From CATQHW01 sp965243545 (GTDB lineage: Bacteria; Spirochaetota; Spirochaetia; SZUA-6; Bin103), in NCBI GenBank assembly GCA_965243545.1, contig OZ251573.1, forward strand, positions 3,286,001 through 3,350,000: DNA of 64,000 nt, written 5' to 3'. Of the stretch, positions 55,829 to 64,000 are shown piece by piece (the first letter of the stretch is position 1; every line of letters begins with the position of its first letter). Made by a program: the position numbers and the translations under genes. Below the pieces are notes generated by a model. That model saw only the letters and a list, made by a program, of their open reading frames with translations, did not search any database and was not told the DNA's origin.

Positions 55829-55926
55829 CCGTCGCCGTCCCGTACCAACGGGCGCTCGCACCATGTGTTGCGCTTGGCGGGGCCGGCGGAGCGCAAGGTG
55901 GCCGAAGACGCACCGGAATTGCCCTC

Positions 55927-55955
55927 TTGACAACTGCTCGCACATTCGGTACAGT
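55927..55955 (+). promoter_or_regulatory. cas operon promoter
   Basis: TTGACA (55927-55932), 17-base spacer, TACAGT (55950-55955); the only consensus -35 noted in the window. It gives a leader of about 65 bases before cas7. A second TATACA lies just downstream (55961-55966). Confidence 0.6.
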
Positions 55956-56028
55956 ATCGGTATACACTGCGATGAATCCCGTTTCGAGCGGCTCTCGGCC
56001 GCTCTGACCAATCCCTGGAGGTGGCCTG

Positions 56029-57228
56029 ATGGCCTGTGCAATCAATCTCGAGTCCCTTCTCGCCGGCTGCGCGGACGACTCATTCGATGCTGGCATACGC
56101 ATCGACACCGATCTCGAGCCTCTGGCAGGGCCCGGCGGTCCGGTCAAGCCTGCCGTATACGAAGGCGGAACGTATCAGATGGACCGCCGATGGGCTTCCT
56201 CGGACGACCAGGAGCCGACGCCGGTGATCGTGATCGACAACGTGCCGTCCCAAGCGAACCGCCTCGAGGAGGCACTCCGGCGTCATCGGGAGACCATCCA
56301 GGTGCCTGAGATGGTACTCGACCTTGCGGACATGGACAATCTCCCGGCGCATCTCCCGCGGCAGCTTTCCAGCCTGGAGTTCCCGCACCGAAACGCGGAT
56401 GCCTATCTCCGGGACGCCGTGCTCGGCGACGGCGAGGACTTTATGAAGACCGACCTGGGTAAGTCGATCTTCGGAGCCACGGCGCAGACGTGCGGGCCGC
56501 TGATTGCGTGGTTTCCGCAGGCGCTCCTGTACGGATTCTGGCAATCACACCTCGGAAAGAAACGCCAGAACACCAAGCACGCACGGGCATGGGTGTCGGA
56601 GATCATCGGCTGGAAGCCGGCCGCAACCGATACCCGGGTGCTCGGACTGAAGGGCGACTCGCTCAATCTCAACATCGATGAGCCTATAACGTCGAATCCT
56701 GACGATCGTTTGCAGTGGGGCTTTGGCACGGCCGACAAGGTCGAAGGTGGTAAGAAGGACAAGCTCTCTGAGATTGGTCACGGACAAGTGCCGTTCATGG
56801 GTGCCGACGCGACGGCCGCGGCGGTGTCGTTTTCCCGGGTGACGCAACGGGCGACGGTATCGTTTGCCCAACTGCGGCGTGTCACGCTTGGGCCGAGCCT
56901 TTCCGAAGCTGACGCGGCCGCACGCGCCGTCCTGGTGGCGCTTGGGCTGCACGCCCACGTGCTCGCCTTCGGCCGCGGATTCGCGCTACGCTCGGGTGCG
57001 GATCTCCGGCCAAGCAGCAGCGCGGTTACGTGGCTCGGCAGTGATGGAGACTCACCCTGTTCGACGGAAGGAAGCAAGAACACCGCAGCATTGCTTGAGG
57101 AAGCCGTCACCCACGCCACGTCGACCGGCGTACCGCTGGACGGTTGGGGCAAGCCGCCGTTGATGCTCAAGCCTAAGAACAATCTGCGGAATGCTATCCT
57201 GAAGTCGTGGCCTGAGTTCACGGACTGA
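56029..57228 (+). CDS. csb1: Type I-G CRISPR Cas7 (Csb1)
   Basis: A 399-residue backbone RAMP protein of the type I-G (I-U) Cascade-like complex, related to GSU0053. The family signature VIDNVPSQANRLEEAL is at residues 68-83, and WGFGTADKVEGGKKDKLSEIGH, split in practice by a loop, sits near residue 235-255. Cas7 subunits polymerise along the crRNA. GGAGGTG stands five bases before ATG 56029. Its stop overlaps the next start (TGATG), so translation is coupled. GC is lower than in the chromosome-like regions. Confidence 0.88.
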   Translation: MACAINLESLLAGCADDSFDAGIRIDTDLEPLAGPGGPVKPAVYEGGTYQMDRRWASSDDQEPTPVIVIDNVPSQANRLEEALRRHRETIQVPEMVLDLADMDNLPAHLPRQLSSLEFPHRNADAYLRDAVLGDGEDFMKTDLGKSIFGATAQTCGPLIAWFPQALLYGFWQSHLGKKRQNTKHARAWVSEIIGWKPAATDTRVLGLKGDSLNLNIDEPITSNPDDRLQWGFGTADKVEGGKKDKLSEIGHGQVPFMGADATAAAVSFSRVTQRATVSFAQLRRVTLGPSLSEADAAARAVLVALGLHAHVLAFGRGFALRSGADLRPSSSAVTWLGSDGDSPCSTEGSKNTAALLEEAVTHATSTGVPLDGWGKPPLMLKPKNNLRNAILKSWPEFTD

Positions 57229-58637
57229 TGCTGGCGATTTCCGTAGAGTTATTACACGGAACGTTCCGCGCCGACCCCGAGGGAACTGCCGGAGCGGGCG
57301 GACTGACCCGAGGGGAGTGGCCGCCCTCCCCTTCACGTCTCCTGGCGGCGATGACCGCGGCGGACGGCACGGGCGAGAGATGCCGGGTGACGGACGGCTC
57401 CGAGTTGGAGTGGTTTGAGCAGCTTCCGGCGCCCGTCATCCACGCTCACGGGACACCCTGGCATCAGCCGCTGCAACCTCGCTACGTCGTTCTCCACAAA
57501 GGAACGGCGGAGACCGGCACGCATCAGGAATACGTCGCGAGAAAGGGGATTCAGATACGCCCAGGTGTTCGAGTTACGCCTCGTTATGCTCACGTGGTCT
57601 ACTCGTGGAACAACGAACCTCCACCGCCCGTTTTCGACGCCCTCCGTCGCCGCGCCGCGCGTATCGGCTACTTGGGAGCTGCCGACTCTCCGGTACGCGT
57701 GCGCGTTGACTCGCAAGTGCCGGAGTCGGCGGGCGCCGGGGAAACGTTTCTCCCGGACCCGCACGGGGACGTGATGGTCGGCGTACCCGCAGCAGGGGAT
57801 GTCCGCCTTCTCGACGCGATGTACGCAGAGTGGGTCGACCGCGGAGCCAACGTTGCTCGCGCCCACTATCCGGCGCTTCGCCATCAGGCGTCCTACCGTT
57901 CTCCAACGGCTGCCGCACCCGACGATACTACCGGGACAGTAGTCGCATGGCTTCGTTTGGGCGTTGCGGTTTCGGGACGGCGCATCACCGCGGTCACCTC
58001 GCTGTTCAAGGACGCCGTCCTCAGTCAGCACCAGAGACTTCACGGAGAACCGCCGGCGGTACTTCACGGGCACGGCTTCACCAGGACCGGTTACGAGATC
58101 GCCCGTTTTTTGGCCCTGCCCGATGTCGGCCACCGGCGATCACGCGGGAGGATCCACGGGTTGGCCCTGTGGATGCCGCCGGGATGTGACGCGGTAGTGC
58201 GCAGCCGCGTTCGGGATGCTTCGTTCGCAATACGGCGGCTTACCGGTCGCGGCGTGGACGTCTCCGTCCAACCGCGGGACGACGAGGAGCGGCCGTTCGC
58301 AGCGAACCCAGCCCAGTGGACTCGGTCGTCACGTTGTTGGGTGACGGCGTTTCCGGCGATCCACGAGCGTCGCGGACGACCGGACTTGGCGGAGGTCTCG
58401 CGGTGGTGCGGACACGCCGGTCTGCCCCGCCCCGTAGCGTTCCGGTCGGCACGCTCGCCGTTGGTTCACGGCGCGGTCGATCTTGCTCCCGTGGAAGTAA
58501 ATCGTCCCGGCAGACCCGGTCTGCCATACTCCCATGTCAAACTCTGGTTCGAGACTCCGGTTGCCGGGCCGGTCGTGATCGGCTCCGGCCGACAGCGTGG
58601 TTTCGGATTGTGCGTACCGGAAAAGGAGCAAGAATGA
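57228..58637 (+). CDS. csb2: Type I-G CRISPR Csb2 (Cas5-Cas6 fusion)
   Basis: A 469-residue protein matching the GSU0054/Csb2 family, in which a Cas5-like N-terminal RAMP is joined to a Cas6-like part. LTRGEWPPSPSRLLAAM near residue 26 is characteristic of Csb2, and the C-terminal GPVVIGSGRQRGFGLC is the glycine-rich loop of Cas6. It likely cleaves the pre-crRNA repeat and stays on the 5' or 3' handle. Coupled upstream to csb1 (TGATG) and downstream to cas3 (ATGA). Confidence 0.88.
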   Translation: MLAISVELLHGTFRADPEGTAGAGGLTRGEWPPSPSRLLAAMTAADGTGERCRVTDGSELEWFEQLPAPVIHAHGTPWHQPLQPRYVVLHKGTAETGTHQEYVARKGIQIRPGVRVTPRYAHVVYSWNNEPPPPVFDALRRRAARIGYLGAADSPVRVRVDSQVPESAGAGETFLPDPHGDVMVGVPAAGDVRLLDAMYAEWVDRGANVARAHYPALRHQASYRSPTAAAPDDTTGTVVAWLRLGVAVSGRRITAVTSLFKDAVLSQHQRLHGEPPAVLHGHGFTRTGYEIARFLALPDVGHRRSRGRIHGLALWMPPGCDAVVRSRVRDASFAIRRLTGRGVDVSVQPRDDEERPFAANPAQWTRSSRCWVTAFPAIHERRGRPDLAEVSRWCGHAGLPRPVAFRSARSPLVHGAVDLAPVEVNRPGRPGLPYSHVKLWFETPVAGPVVIGSGRQRGFGLCVPEKEQE

Positions 58638-61381
58638 ACCTGACTCCACCGTTCCCTGATTTCTATCGGGCAATCAACGGGCGGGATCCGTTTCCGTGGC
58701 AGTCACGCTTGGCCGAACAGGTAGCCAAGAACGACGCGTGGCCGCAGGAAGTCGGCGTCCCCACGGGTCTGGGAAAGACAGCCTGTCTGGAGGTCGCAAT
58801 CTGGTGGCTGGCGTCGCAGGCGGATCGTTCGCCGCCGGACCGAACGGCGCCGACCCGGATCTGGTGGCTCGTCAACCGGCGGCTGCTCGTAGACTCGACG
58901 ACCGAACACGCCGAAGCGATCGCCAAGGCGCTCAGCAACCCGAGTGCAACCGGCGCGATCTCCGCAATCGCCGAGCGGCTGCGCTCCCTTTCCGCAGACC
59001 GGACTTCCGAACCGCTCGAAGTCATCCGCCTTCGCGGCGGGGTCCCCGCGCGTAGTCCGACCGACCCCTCACGGCCAGCCGTCATCCTGTCTACTTTGCC
59101 GATGTACGGGTCTCGGCTGCTGTTCCGCGGCCATGGGGCTACGCGATCGATGCGGCCGATCGAGGCTGCCATGTCCGGAACCGACAGTCTGGTCCTTCTG
59201 GACGAGGCCCATCTCGCCCCTCATTTGGCGGCGCTGCTGCCGGCCCTGTCGGCCTGCCATCCGGACGCACAGCCGGTCCTCCACCCGCGTCGCTCACGGC
59301 CCACTATGGTGGCTCTGACGGCAACCGGTAACGCCGCCAGCAAAGACCGCTTTGATCTTGACGACGACGATGAAGCGCACCCGATCGTGCGGCGCCGACT
59401 GGATGCCGTCAAGTCGATGGAGGTGCGAGTGCAATCGGGCGATTTCGCGCGGCGGCTCGCAGAGGCAACGCAGTCCCTGATCTCGGATGCAGCAGCGCCG
59501 GCGGCATTCATCGTGTTTGTCAACACTCCTACAGCCGCCCGGCTGGTCTATGGCCGTTTGAAAAAGGTGACGACGGACGAAACGGCCGAAGTCCTGCTCT
59601 TGACGGGTCGGGCGCGGGAACGCGAAGCGGGGCGCACGCGGCAACGGATTCTTGATCCGGTTGCAGGTATGGCGTCGGCCCGCGATCCGGCGGCGGGCCG
59701 CCAGCGACACTTGATCGTCGTGGCGACGCAGACCCTTGAGGTCGGCGCCGACATCGACGCCGAGTTTCTCGTAACGGAGGCATGCGGGGTCCGGGCGCTG
59801 ACGCAGCGCCTGGGCCGTTTGAACCGACTGGGACGCTATCCTCATGCTCGCGCAATCTACGTGCACCTGCCGCCGCCGAAGAACAAGGGCCGGAAGGGCC
59901 AACAGGGCGAAGAATGGCCGGTGTACGGCGGCGAACCGGCGGAGGTTCTGCGCCGACTCGAGGCGGCGCTCGCCCACGGCAGTACCGGCGCTGTGGAACT
60001 ATCGCCGCGACTCGTAGCCGGAACCCTTGGAGCTCCCGAAGACGACCCCGGCCGGGCGCCCGAGATATTGAACGGCCTTCTGTGGGAGTGGGTGAAGACG
60101 ACTACTCCCCCGGATGATGAAGCACCGGTTGAGCCCTACTTCTCCGGTATCGTGGCGCGGGATTATTCGGTTTCTCTCATCTGGCGCGTCTACCTTCCCG
60201 ATAATGGAAAGCTGCTGTGGCCGCGCGCGACCGATCGGGAGTCCGTCGAGGTGCCGATAGCCGACGCGCGGGACGCATTCGCCGATGACGAGACCTTGCG
60301 GCGTCTTGGCCACGACGGTGTAACGATCGAGACCATCTCGAAGGACGACCTTCGGCCCGGTGACGTAATCGTGTTGGCAACCGAACGTGGTTTGCTGGAT
60401 CGGTTCGGATGGGATCCGGAGTCCACTGCCCCCGTAGCTGATGCATCGATCGCGGATTACGGCGTGCCGCTGGATAGCGACGCGCTCCGCAGGCTAAGCG
60501 GGATTCCCATGAAGGACCTGATCGACAGAGCGCTGGGGGCCATCGCTGACGACGAGGACGTTGACGAGCGCGATCAAGCCGAGGCGATTGCGGAGATTCT
60601 GGACAAGCTGCGCAACGTGACCCCACCGGCGTGGGAAGACGTCGAGTGGGCCGAGATCATGGACTCCCTGGACCCGAGGGTGATTGAGCGCGACGGCGTA
60701 GCTCGTCTGGTCAGGAGGAGCCCGGCCGCGGAGCCGCTTAGCGACGAATTCGATGAAATGTCTCGTGCCGAGAGCGCCGTCGAACTGAAGCGTCACGGCG
60801 AGGCGGTAGCCGCGCGGTCGCGCTCGATTGCCGAACGGCTCGGTGTTGCGGCCGACTTGGCGACCGTGATTGAATGGGCCGGCCGGTTCCATGACTTGGG
60901 CAAGGCGGACCGGCGCTTCCAGCGGTGGCTTGATCCCAATGGGCGGCAGCAGGTCATGGTAGCCAAATCCGATATGCCGCGCAGTCGTTGGACTGCCGCA
61001 CGAATCGCCGCCGGCTGGCCGCGTGGCGGGCGTCACGAGGAACTGTCGGCGCGCTTGGTGCGTCGCTGGCTGGACGGACACCCGGATCGGATGGAGCCGT
61101 CGCTGGCCGACATGCTCGTCCATCTCGTCACGAGCCATCACGGTCAGGGGCGGCCACTTCTGCTCCCGGTGGACGACGACTCGACGGAGCAGGTTTCCGA
61201 GGATATTGACGGAACCATCGTCAGTGCATCGTCCGACCTGTCGAAAATAGATTGGGGCCAGCCGACTCGATTCCGCCGTCTCGATGGCTTGTATGGGCCG
61301 TGGGGACTCGCTCTGTTGGAGGCAATCGTGCGCCGCGCCGATCACTCGGTTTCGGCCGGAGCGCGAGTGGAGATTCGCTGA
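58634..61381 (+). CDS. cas3: Cas3 helicase-nuclease, C-terminal HD domain
   Basis: A 915-residue target-degrading nuclease-helicase. SF2 helicase first: VPTGLGKT near residue 45, DEAH at 190-193, LTATG, VATQTLEVGADIDAEF and QRLGRLNRLGR. The HD nuclease is at the C-terminus (FHDLGKADRRFQRWL, His753-Asp754; then RHEELS, SHHGQGRP and RADHSVS). This reversed order is the type I-G arrangement, as in GSU0051. AAGGAG precedes ATG 58634, which overlaps the csb2 stop. All metal and ATP ligands look intact. Confidence 0.9.
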   Translation: MNLTPPFPDFYRAINGRDPFPWQSRLAEQVAKNDAWPQEVGVPTGLGKTACLEVAIWWLASQADRSPPDRTAPTRIWWLVNRRLLVDSTTEHAEAIAKALSNPSATGAISAIAERLRSLSADRTSEPLEVIRLRGGVPARSPTDPSRPAVILSTLPMYGSRLLFRGHGATRSMRPIEAAMSGTDSLVLLDEAHLAPHLAALLPALSACHPDAQPVLHPRRSRPTMVALTATGNAASKDRFDLDDDDEAHPIVRRRLDAVKSMEVRVQSGDFARRLAEATQSLISDAAAPAAFIVFVNTPTAARLVYGRLKKVTTDETAEVLLLTGRAREREAGRTRQRILDPVAGMASARDPAAGRQRHLIVVATQTLEVGADIDAEFLVTEACGVRALTQRLGRLNRLGRYPHARAIYVHLPPPKNKGRKGQQGEEWPVYGGEPAEVLRRLEAALAHGSTGAVELSPRLVAGTLGAPEDDPGRAPEILNGLLWEWVKTTTPPDDEAPVEPYFSGIVARDYSVSLIWRVYLPDNGKLLWPRATDRESVEVPIADARDAFADDETLRRLGHDGVTIETISKDDLRPGDVIVLATERGLLDRFGWDPESTAPVADASIADYGVPLDSDALRRLSGIPMKDLIDRALGAIADDEDVDERDQAEAIAEILDKLRNVTPPAWEDVEWAEIMDSLDPRVIERDGVARLVRRSPAAEPLSDEFDEMSRAESAVELKRHGEAVAARSRSIAERLGVAADLATVIEWAGRFHDLGKADRRFQRWLDPNGRQQVMVAKSDMPRSRWTAARIAAGWPRGGRHEELSARLVRRWLDGHPDRMEPSLADMLVHLVTSHHGQGRPLLLPVDDDSTEQVSEDIDGTIVSASSDLSKIDWGQPTRFRRLDGLYGPWGLALLEAIVRRADHSVSAGARVEIR

Positions 61382-62283
61382 TGTACGAAGTGACTTGTCC
61401 GGGACTGCCAGCGTCCTGGCTCAACGCATGGTTGGCTGCCGTGGGAGCTACGGTGCTTGACTCCCGCACCCGCCTGCGTTGGACAACGGATACCACGCCG
61501 ACGGCCGTACTCTCCGCCGAGGAGATCGATCCCGTAGCGGCATTGGCTGGTTCATGGCCGGACAACGACGAACTTGCGGACATGCCGATCGCCGAACGCT
61601 GGGAGGGTACGCCCTCGCTGCCGAGAAAGGTGTCCGTGGAGGCATTCGCCGCACGAGCCCGGGCTACCCGGGGCCACGGCCGCTCGTGGACGTTGTCATC
61701 GACCATGACGGACCTTGACGTAGACAAGGACGGCGAGGTCGCCCATGCCCCGTTGGACCCGGCGGGTCCCGGTACGATCAAGTGGCTGCATCATCGCCTG
61801 CTGAAAGTTAACCGCCACGTCGAACCTTCCGTAGAGCGCCTTCTGGAGTCGCTCATGGGGCGCGCTGCCCGGGTCAATGACAACGGCCTGGGATTCGACT
61901 TGACCCGGATGGGGTCACAGTCGGATGCGTCCGACCCGGCCGTGGATCCGGTTATCGAGGTACTCGCCTTTTTCGCCCTTGCGTTGTTGCCGGTGCGCGG
62001 CTCCGGGATCGACCGGAGTACCGACAGTACTTCATATTCATACCCTGCTGCGATTCAACGGGGCTGGCGCAGGATGCCGGGGCGCAGACAGGAACGCCGC
62101 TTCACGTGGCCTGTGTGGACCGATGCACTGGACCACGCGGGTGTAGACGCGCTTCTCGACGCATGGAAACCCGAAAGCGGCGGTTGGCAGCGCATTGGCG
62201 TACATGGCGCTTGGCGGAGCGTACGCTTTCAGCCCCGAGCAACGGCCGACGCTACGCGAGCGTTCGGCTCGGAACGCCTGTAG
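61381..62283 (+). CDS. csb3: Type I-G CRISPR Csb3-like (Cas8-type) protein
   Basis: A 300-residue protein with no motif that I can name with certainty, assigned to the Csb3/GSU0052 family from its position between cas3 and cas4 and its size. It begins MYEVTCPGLPASWLNAWLAA and has GPGTIKWLHHRLLKV and VIEVLAFFALALLPVRGSG. In Geobacter the csb3 gene also lies next to cas3. It would play the large-subunit (Cas8) part in PAM recognition. Start overlaps the cas3 stop (TGATG). Confidence 0.7.
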   Translation: MYEVTCPGLPASWLNAWLAAVGATVLDSRTRLRWTTDTTPTAVLSAEEIDPVAALAGSWPDNDELADMPIAERWEGTPSLPRKVSVEAFAARARATRGHGRSWTLSSTMTDLDVDKDGEVAHAPLDPAGPGTIKWLHHRLLKVNRHVEPSVERLLESLMGRAARVNDNGLGFDLTRMGSQSDASDPAVDPVIEVLAFFALALLPVRGSGIDRSTDSTSYSYPAAIQRGWRRMPGRRQERRFTWPVWTDALDHAGVDALLDAWKPESGGWQRIGVHGAWRSVRFQPRATADATRAFGSERL

Positions 62284-62285
62284 CG

Positions 62286-62903
62286 ATGGACTCGGACCCC
62301 GTTGTAGCGATTTCGGCCATCGAGCACTTCGCCTACTGTCCCCGCCAGTGCGCGCTGATCCATTGCGACGGGGTGTGGACCGACAACGCTCACACGGTTA
62401 CGGGGTCGAGGGCGCACCGCCGAGTCGACAGCGGCGTCCGCCGCCGCGAACGGGGTCGGCTTGTGTTACGAGCGATCCCGCTTTGGTCCGAGACGCTCGG
62501 GCTGTCCGGTCGCGCGGACGCGGTGGAGATCGAGGCAGGGATCGTGCGGCCTGTCGAATACAAGTCCGGCACGCGTCATGGGACCGCTGCCGATCTTCAG
62601 CTCTGCGCTCAAGCACTGTGCCTCGAAGAGATGCTCGACGTCGAAATCTCGGACGGCTGCGTATGGTATGGCGGACCGCGGCGTCGAGTGAGCGTTGCTT
62701 TCACACCGACACTGCGGCGTGACGTTGGCGAGATCGTTCGTGAGATCCGCGCGCAGTTGGTAAGCGCCGTGCTGCCGGACGCGCCCAACGATCAACGGTG
62801 CGGGGAATGCCAGTTACTTCATCACTGTCTGCCTCACGTCGCCAGCAGCCCGCAACGAGTGACCCGCTACATGCGGTCCGTCGTGTTTCAGTGCGCTACC
62901 TGA
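62286..62903 (+). CDS. cas4: Cas4 exonuclease
   Basis: A 205-residue RecB-like nuclease with an iron-sulfur cluster. N-terminal HFAYCPRQCALIH gives the first cysteines; the nuclease core has GRADAVEI and VEYKSGT (catalytic Asp, Glu, Lys), QLCAQALCLEEML is motif QxxxY-like, and CGECQLLHHC supplies the last cysteines. Cas4 trims prespacers and selects for the PAM. It is a separate gene here, whereas Cas4 and Cas1 are fused in many type I-G loci, including Geobacter. It overlaps the Cas1 start by 13 bases. Confidence 0.9.
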   Translation: MDSDPVVAISAIEHFAYCPRQCALIHCDGVWTDNAHTVTGSRAHRRVDSGVRRRERGRLVLRAIPLWSETLGLSGRADAVEIEAGIVRPVEYKSGTRHGTAADLQLCAQALCLEEMLDVEISDGCVWYGGPRRRVSVAFTPTLRRDVGEIVREIRAQLVSAVLPDAPNDQRCGECQLLHHCLPHVASSPQRVTRYMRSVVFQCAT

Positions 62904-63907
62904 GCACGGTATACGTTCGCGATCATCGGGCCCGCGTTACTCACCGTCGAGGCTCGCTTCTGGTGTCACGGCCTGACGGAAGCCAAAGAGTCCCGCTGGA
63001 AGCGATCGACGCGGTCGTCATGTTGGGCGGCTGCCAGATCACGACACAGGCGCTGGAGGCGTGTGTCCGGCACGGGGTTCGCGTCACCGCGCTGAAGATG
63101 AGCGGTGCGGTGCGGTTCGTCGTCGGCGACTCGACCGATGGTAACGTGCACCTGCGACTCGCGTTATACCAAGCCGTCACCGACATCGAGCATTCGTTGG
63201 CGCTGGCCAAGGCGATCGTGGCGGCGAAACTTCAGAACAGCAGGAAGGTGGTTGACCGATGGGCGCGCGACGAAAGGGAGCCGGATCATGCCTCCTTTCT
63301 CGCCGAACGGGCGGCTCAGATCGCGGCGCGAATCTCTCGTCTGTCCGATGCTCATACGGGAGATCACGTTCGGGGAGTGGAAGGCGATGCGGCCAGAGCG
63401 TACTTCGGCGCGGTCGGCCGCGCCCTGTCGAAGAGCGAACTCCGGTTTGAGGCGCGCAGCAAGCGACCGCCACGTGATCCGGTCAACGCGATGCTTGGAT
63501 TCTGTTACGGGTTGCTGGTAACGGAGTTCGTCGGCGCCCTGGAAAGCGTCGGTCTCGACTACCAGATGGGGTTCTTCCATCGTCCGCGCTCCGGCAGGCC
63601 ATCGCTCGCCCTTGATCTCGCCGAAGAACTGCGGCCTCTGACGGATCGGTTCGTGGTGTCGTTGGTGCGCCGACGGCAAGTAGGGCCGGACAGTTTCGTG
63701 AAGATGCCCGGAGGCGCGGTCTATCTGAGCGACGAAGGGAGGACCAACCTGATCCGAGAATGGGAAGCACATAAGGAAGTGGAGAATCGTCATCCCATAT
63801 CGGGTCGGTCGATAGGCCGCTGGGCACTTCCATCGGTACAGGCAACGTTGCTCGCGCGTCATCTGCGCGGTGATCTCCCTGCATATCCGCCGTTCGTCAT
63901 GGCCTGA
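62891..63907 (+). CDS. cas1: Cas1 integrase
   Basis: A 338-residue spacer integrase. It opens RYLSTVYVRDHRARVTHRRG, the usual beta-rich N-terminal domain. The catalytic domain has RGVEGDAARAYFGAV (first Glu), PVNAMLGFCYGLL, MGFFHRPRSGRPSLALDLAEE with the His and Asp. All key residues look present. GTG 62891 gives a normal N-terminus and sits at the end of cas4; starts further upstream would add cas4 sequence out of frame. Cas2 begins three bases after the stop. Confidence 0.92.
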   Translation: MRYLSTVYVRDHRARVTHRRGSLLVSRPDGSQRVPLEAIDAVVMLGGCQITTQALEACVRHGVRVTALKMSGAVRFVVGDSTDGNVHLRLALYQAVTDIEHSLALAKAIVAAKLQNSRKVVDRWARDEREPDHASFLAERAAQIAARISRLSDAHTGDHVRGVEGDAARAYFGAVGRALSKSELRFEARSKRPPRDPVNAMLGFCYGLLVTEFVGALESVGLDYQMGFFHRPRSGRPSLALDLAEELRPLTDRFVVSLVRRRQVGPDSFVKMPGGAVYLSDEGRTNLIREWEAHKEVENRHPISGRSIGRWALPSVQATLLARHLRGDLPAYPPFVMA

Positions 63908-63910
63908 CCC

Positions 63911-64000
63911 ATGGATGTTGTCGTAGCGTACGACATCGCCGATACCGAGGGAGCGGGCTCGGCAAGGCTCCGACGAGTCGCCAAAGTGTGTGAGAGATAC
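63911..64000 (+). CDS. cas2: Cas2, cut by window end
   Basis: The first 30 codons only: MDVVVAYDIADTEGAG then RLRRVAKVCERY, a clear Cas2 beginning with the conserved Asp in YDI. Cas2 forms the adaptation complex with Cas1. The CRISPR array probably lies beyond the window. Confidence 0.9.
   Translation, partial: MDVVVAYDIADTEGAGSARLRRVAKVCERY

Noticed and set aside
55379..56028. CRISPR leader or array just before csb1
   Set aside because: No regular repeats; the region holds decayed ATPase fragments and a promoter.

Overview
The window is about 70% GC over most of its length and gene-dense on both strands. It comes from a diderm (Gram-negative type) bacterium: there is an omptin-like outer-membrane protease, two TolC-family proteins, lipoprotein signal peptides and genes resembling lipopolysaccharide-heptose enzymes. 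No rRNA or tRNA gene was seen. The mix (Uma2 nuclease, several Gfo/Idh/MocA oxidoreductases, toxin-antitoxin pieces, type I-G CRISPR) suits an uncultured environmental lineage. A spirochaete is possible, but the phylum cannot be fixed from this sequence.

Layout. 1-3.1 kb: lower-GC block with an omptin-family protease (cut by the window edge), two tandem paralogous lipoproteins and a Uma2-type nuclease. 3.1-27 kb: mostly metabolic and envelope genes. These are a MurA-family enzyme, a DUF3179 protein, a duplicated nitrite/sulfite reductase, acetyl-CoA synthetase, cytochrome P450, MocA/XdhC molybdenum-cofactor proteins, a DUF420 protein, an HldE-C-like adenylyltransferase, a family 9 glycosyltransferase, a DUF368 protein, an oxidoreductase/transglutaminase/DUF58 cluster, two SDRs, a GNAT-like protein, a nitroreductase and a D-threonine-aldolase-like enzyme. 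27-34 kb: accessory region with a repeat-bearing lipoprotein behind a 24-base G/C tract, brnT/brnA, an orphan mazE with a truncated mazF, an M20 peptidase and a SnoaL-like protein. 34.2-41.2 kb: a two-gene restriction-like unit (PLD-SNF2 helicase plus Eco57I-class methyltransferase). 41.2-51.8 kb: CcdA and a thioredoxin-like protein, a CDGSH protein, a response regulator-histidine kinase-TolC-TolC operon, an oxidoreductase, a glutamate-dehydrogenase-family enzyme and a frameshifted sugar isomerase. 51.8-56 kb: duplicated small tail-anchored proteins around a DUF4143 ATPase and a membrane protein, followed by broken copies of the ATPase 3' end. 56-64 kb: a type I-G (formerly I-U) CRISPR-cas operon, csb1-csb2-cas3-csb3-cas4-cas1-cas2, running off the right edge; no array lies inside the window.

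Several genes share one promoter layout: a -10-like hexamer ending 7-9 bases before the start codon, often with a -35-like hexamer 17 bases further upstream. This suggests leaderless transcripts are common here. The strongest regulatory oddity is the 24-base homopolymer lying directly behind a TTGAC box upstream of the repeat lipoprotein, whose reading frame is also broken at a T7 tract. Together these look like a phase-variable surface-antigen locus. Three genes carry single-base frame breaks, so assembly or sequencing error must be kept in mind.
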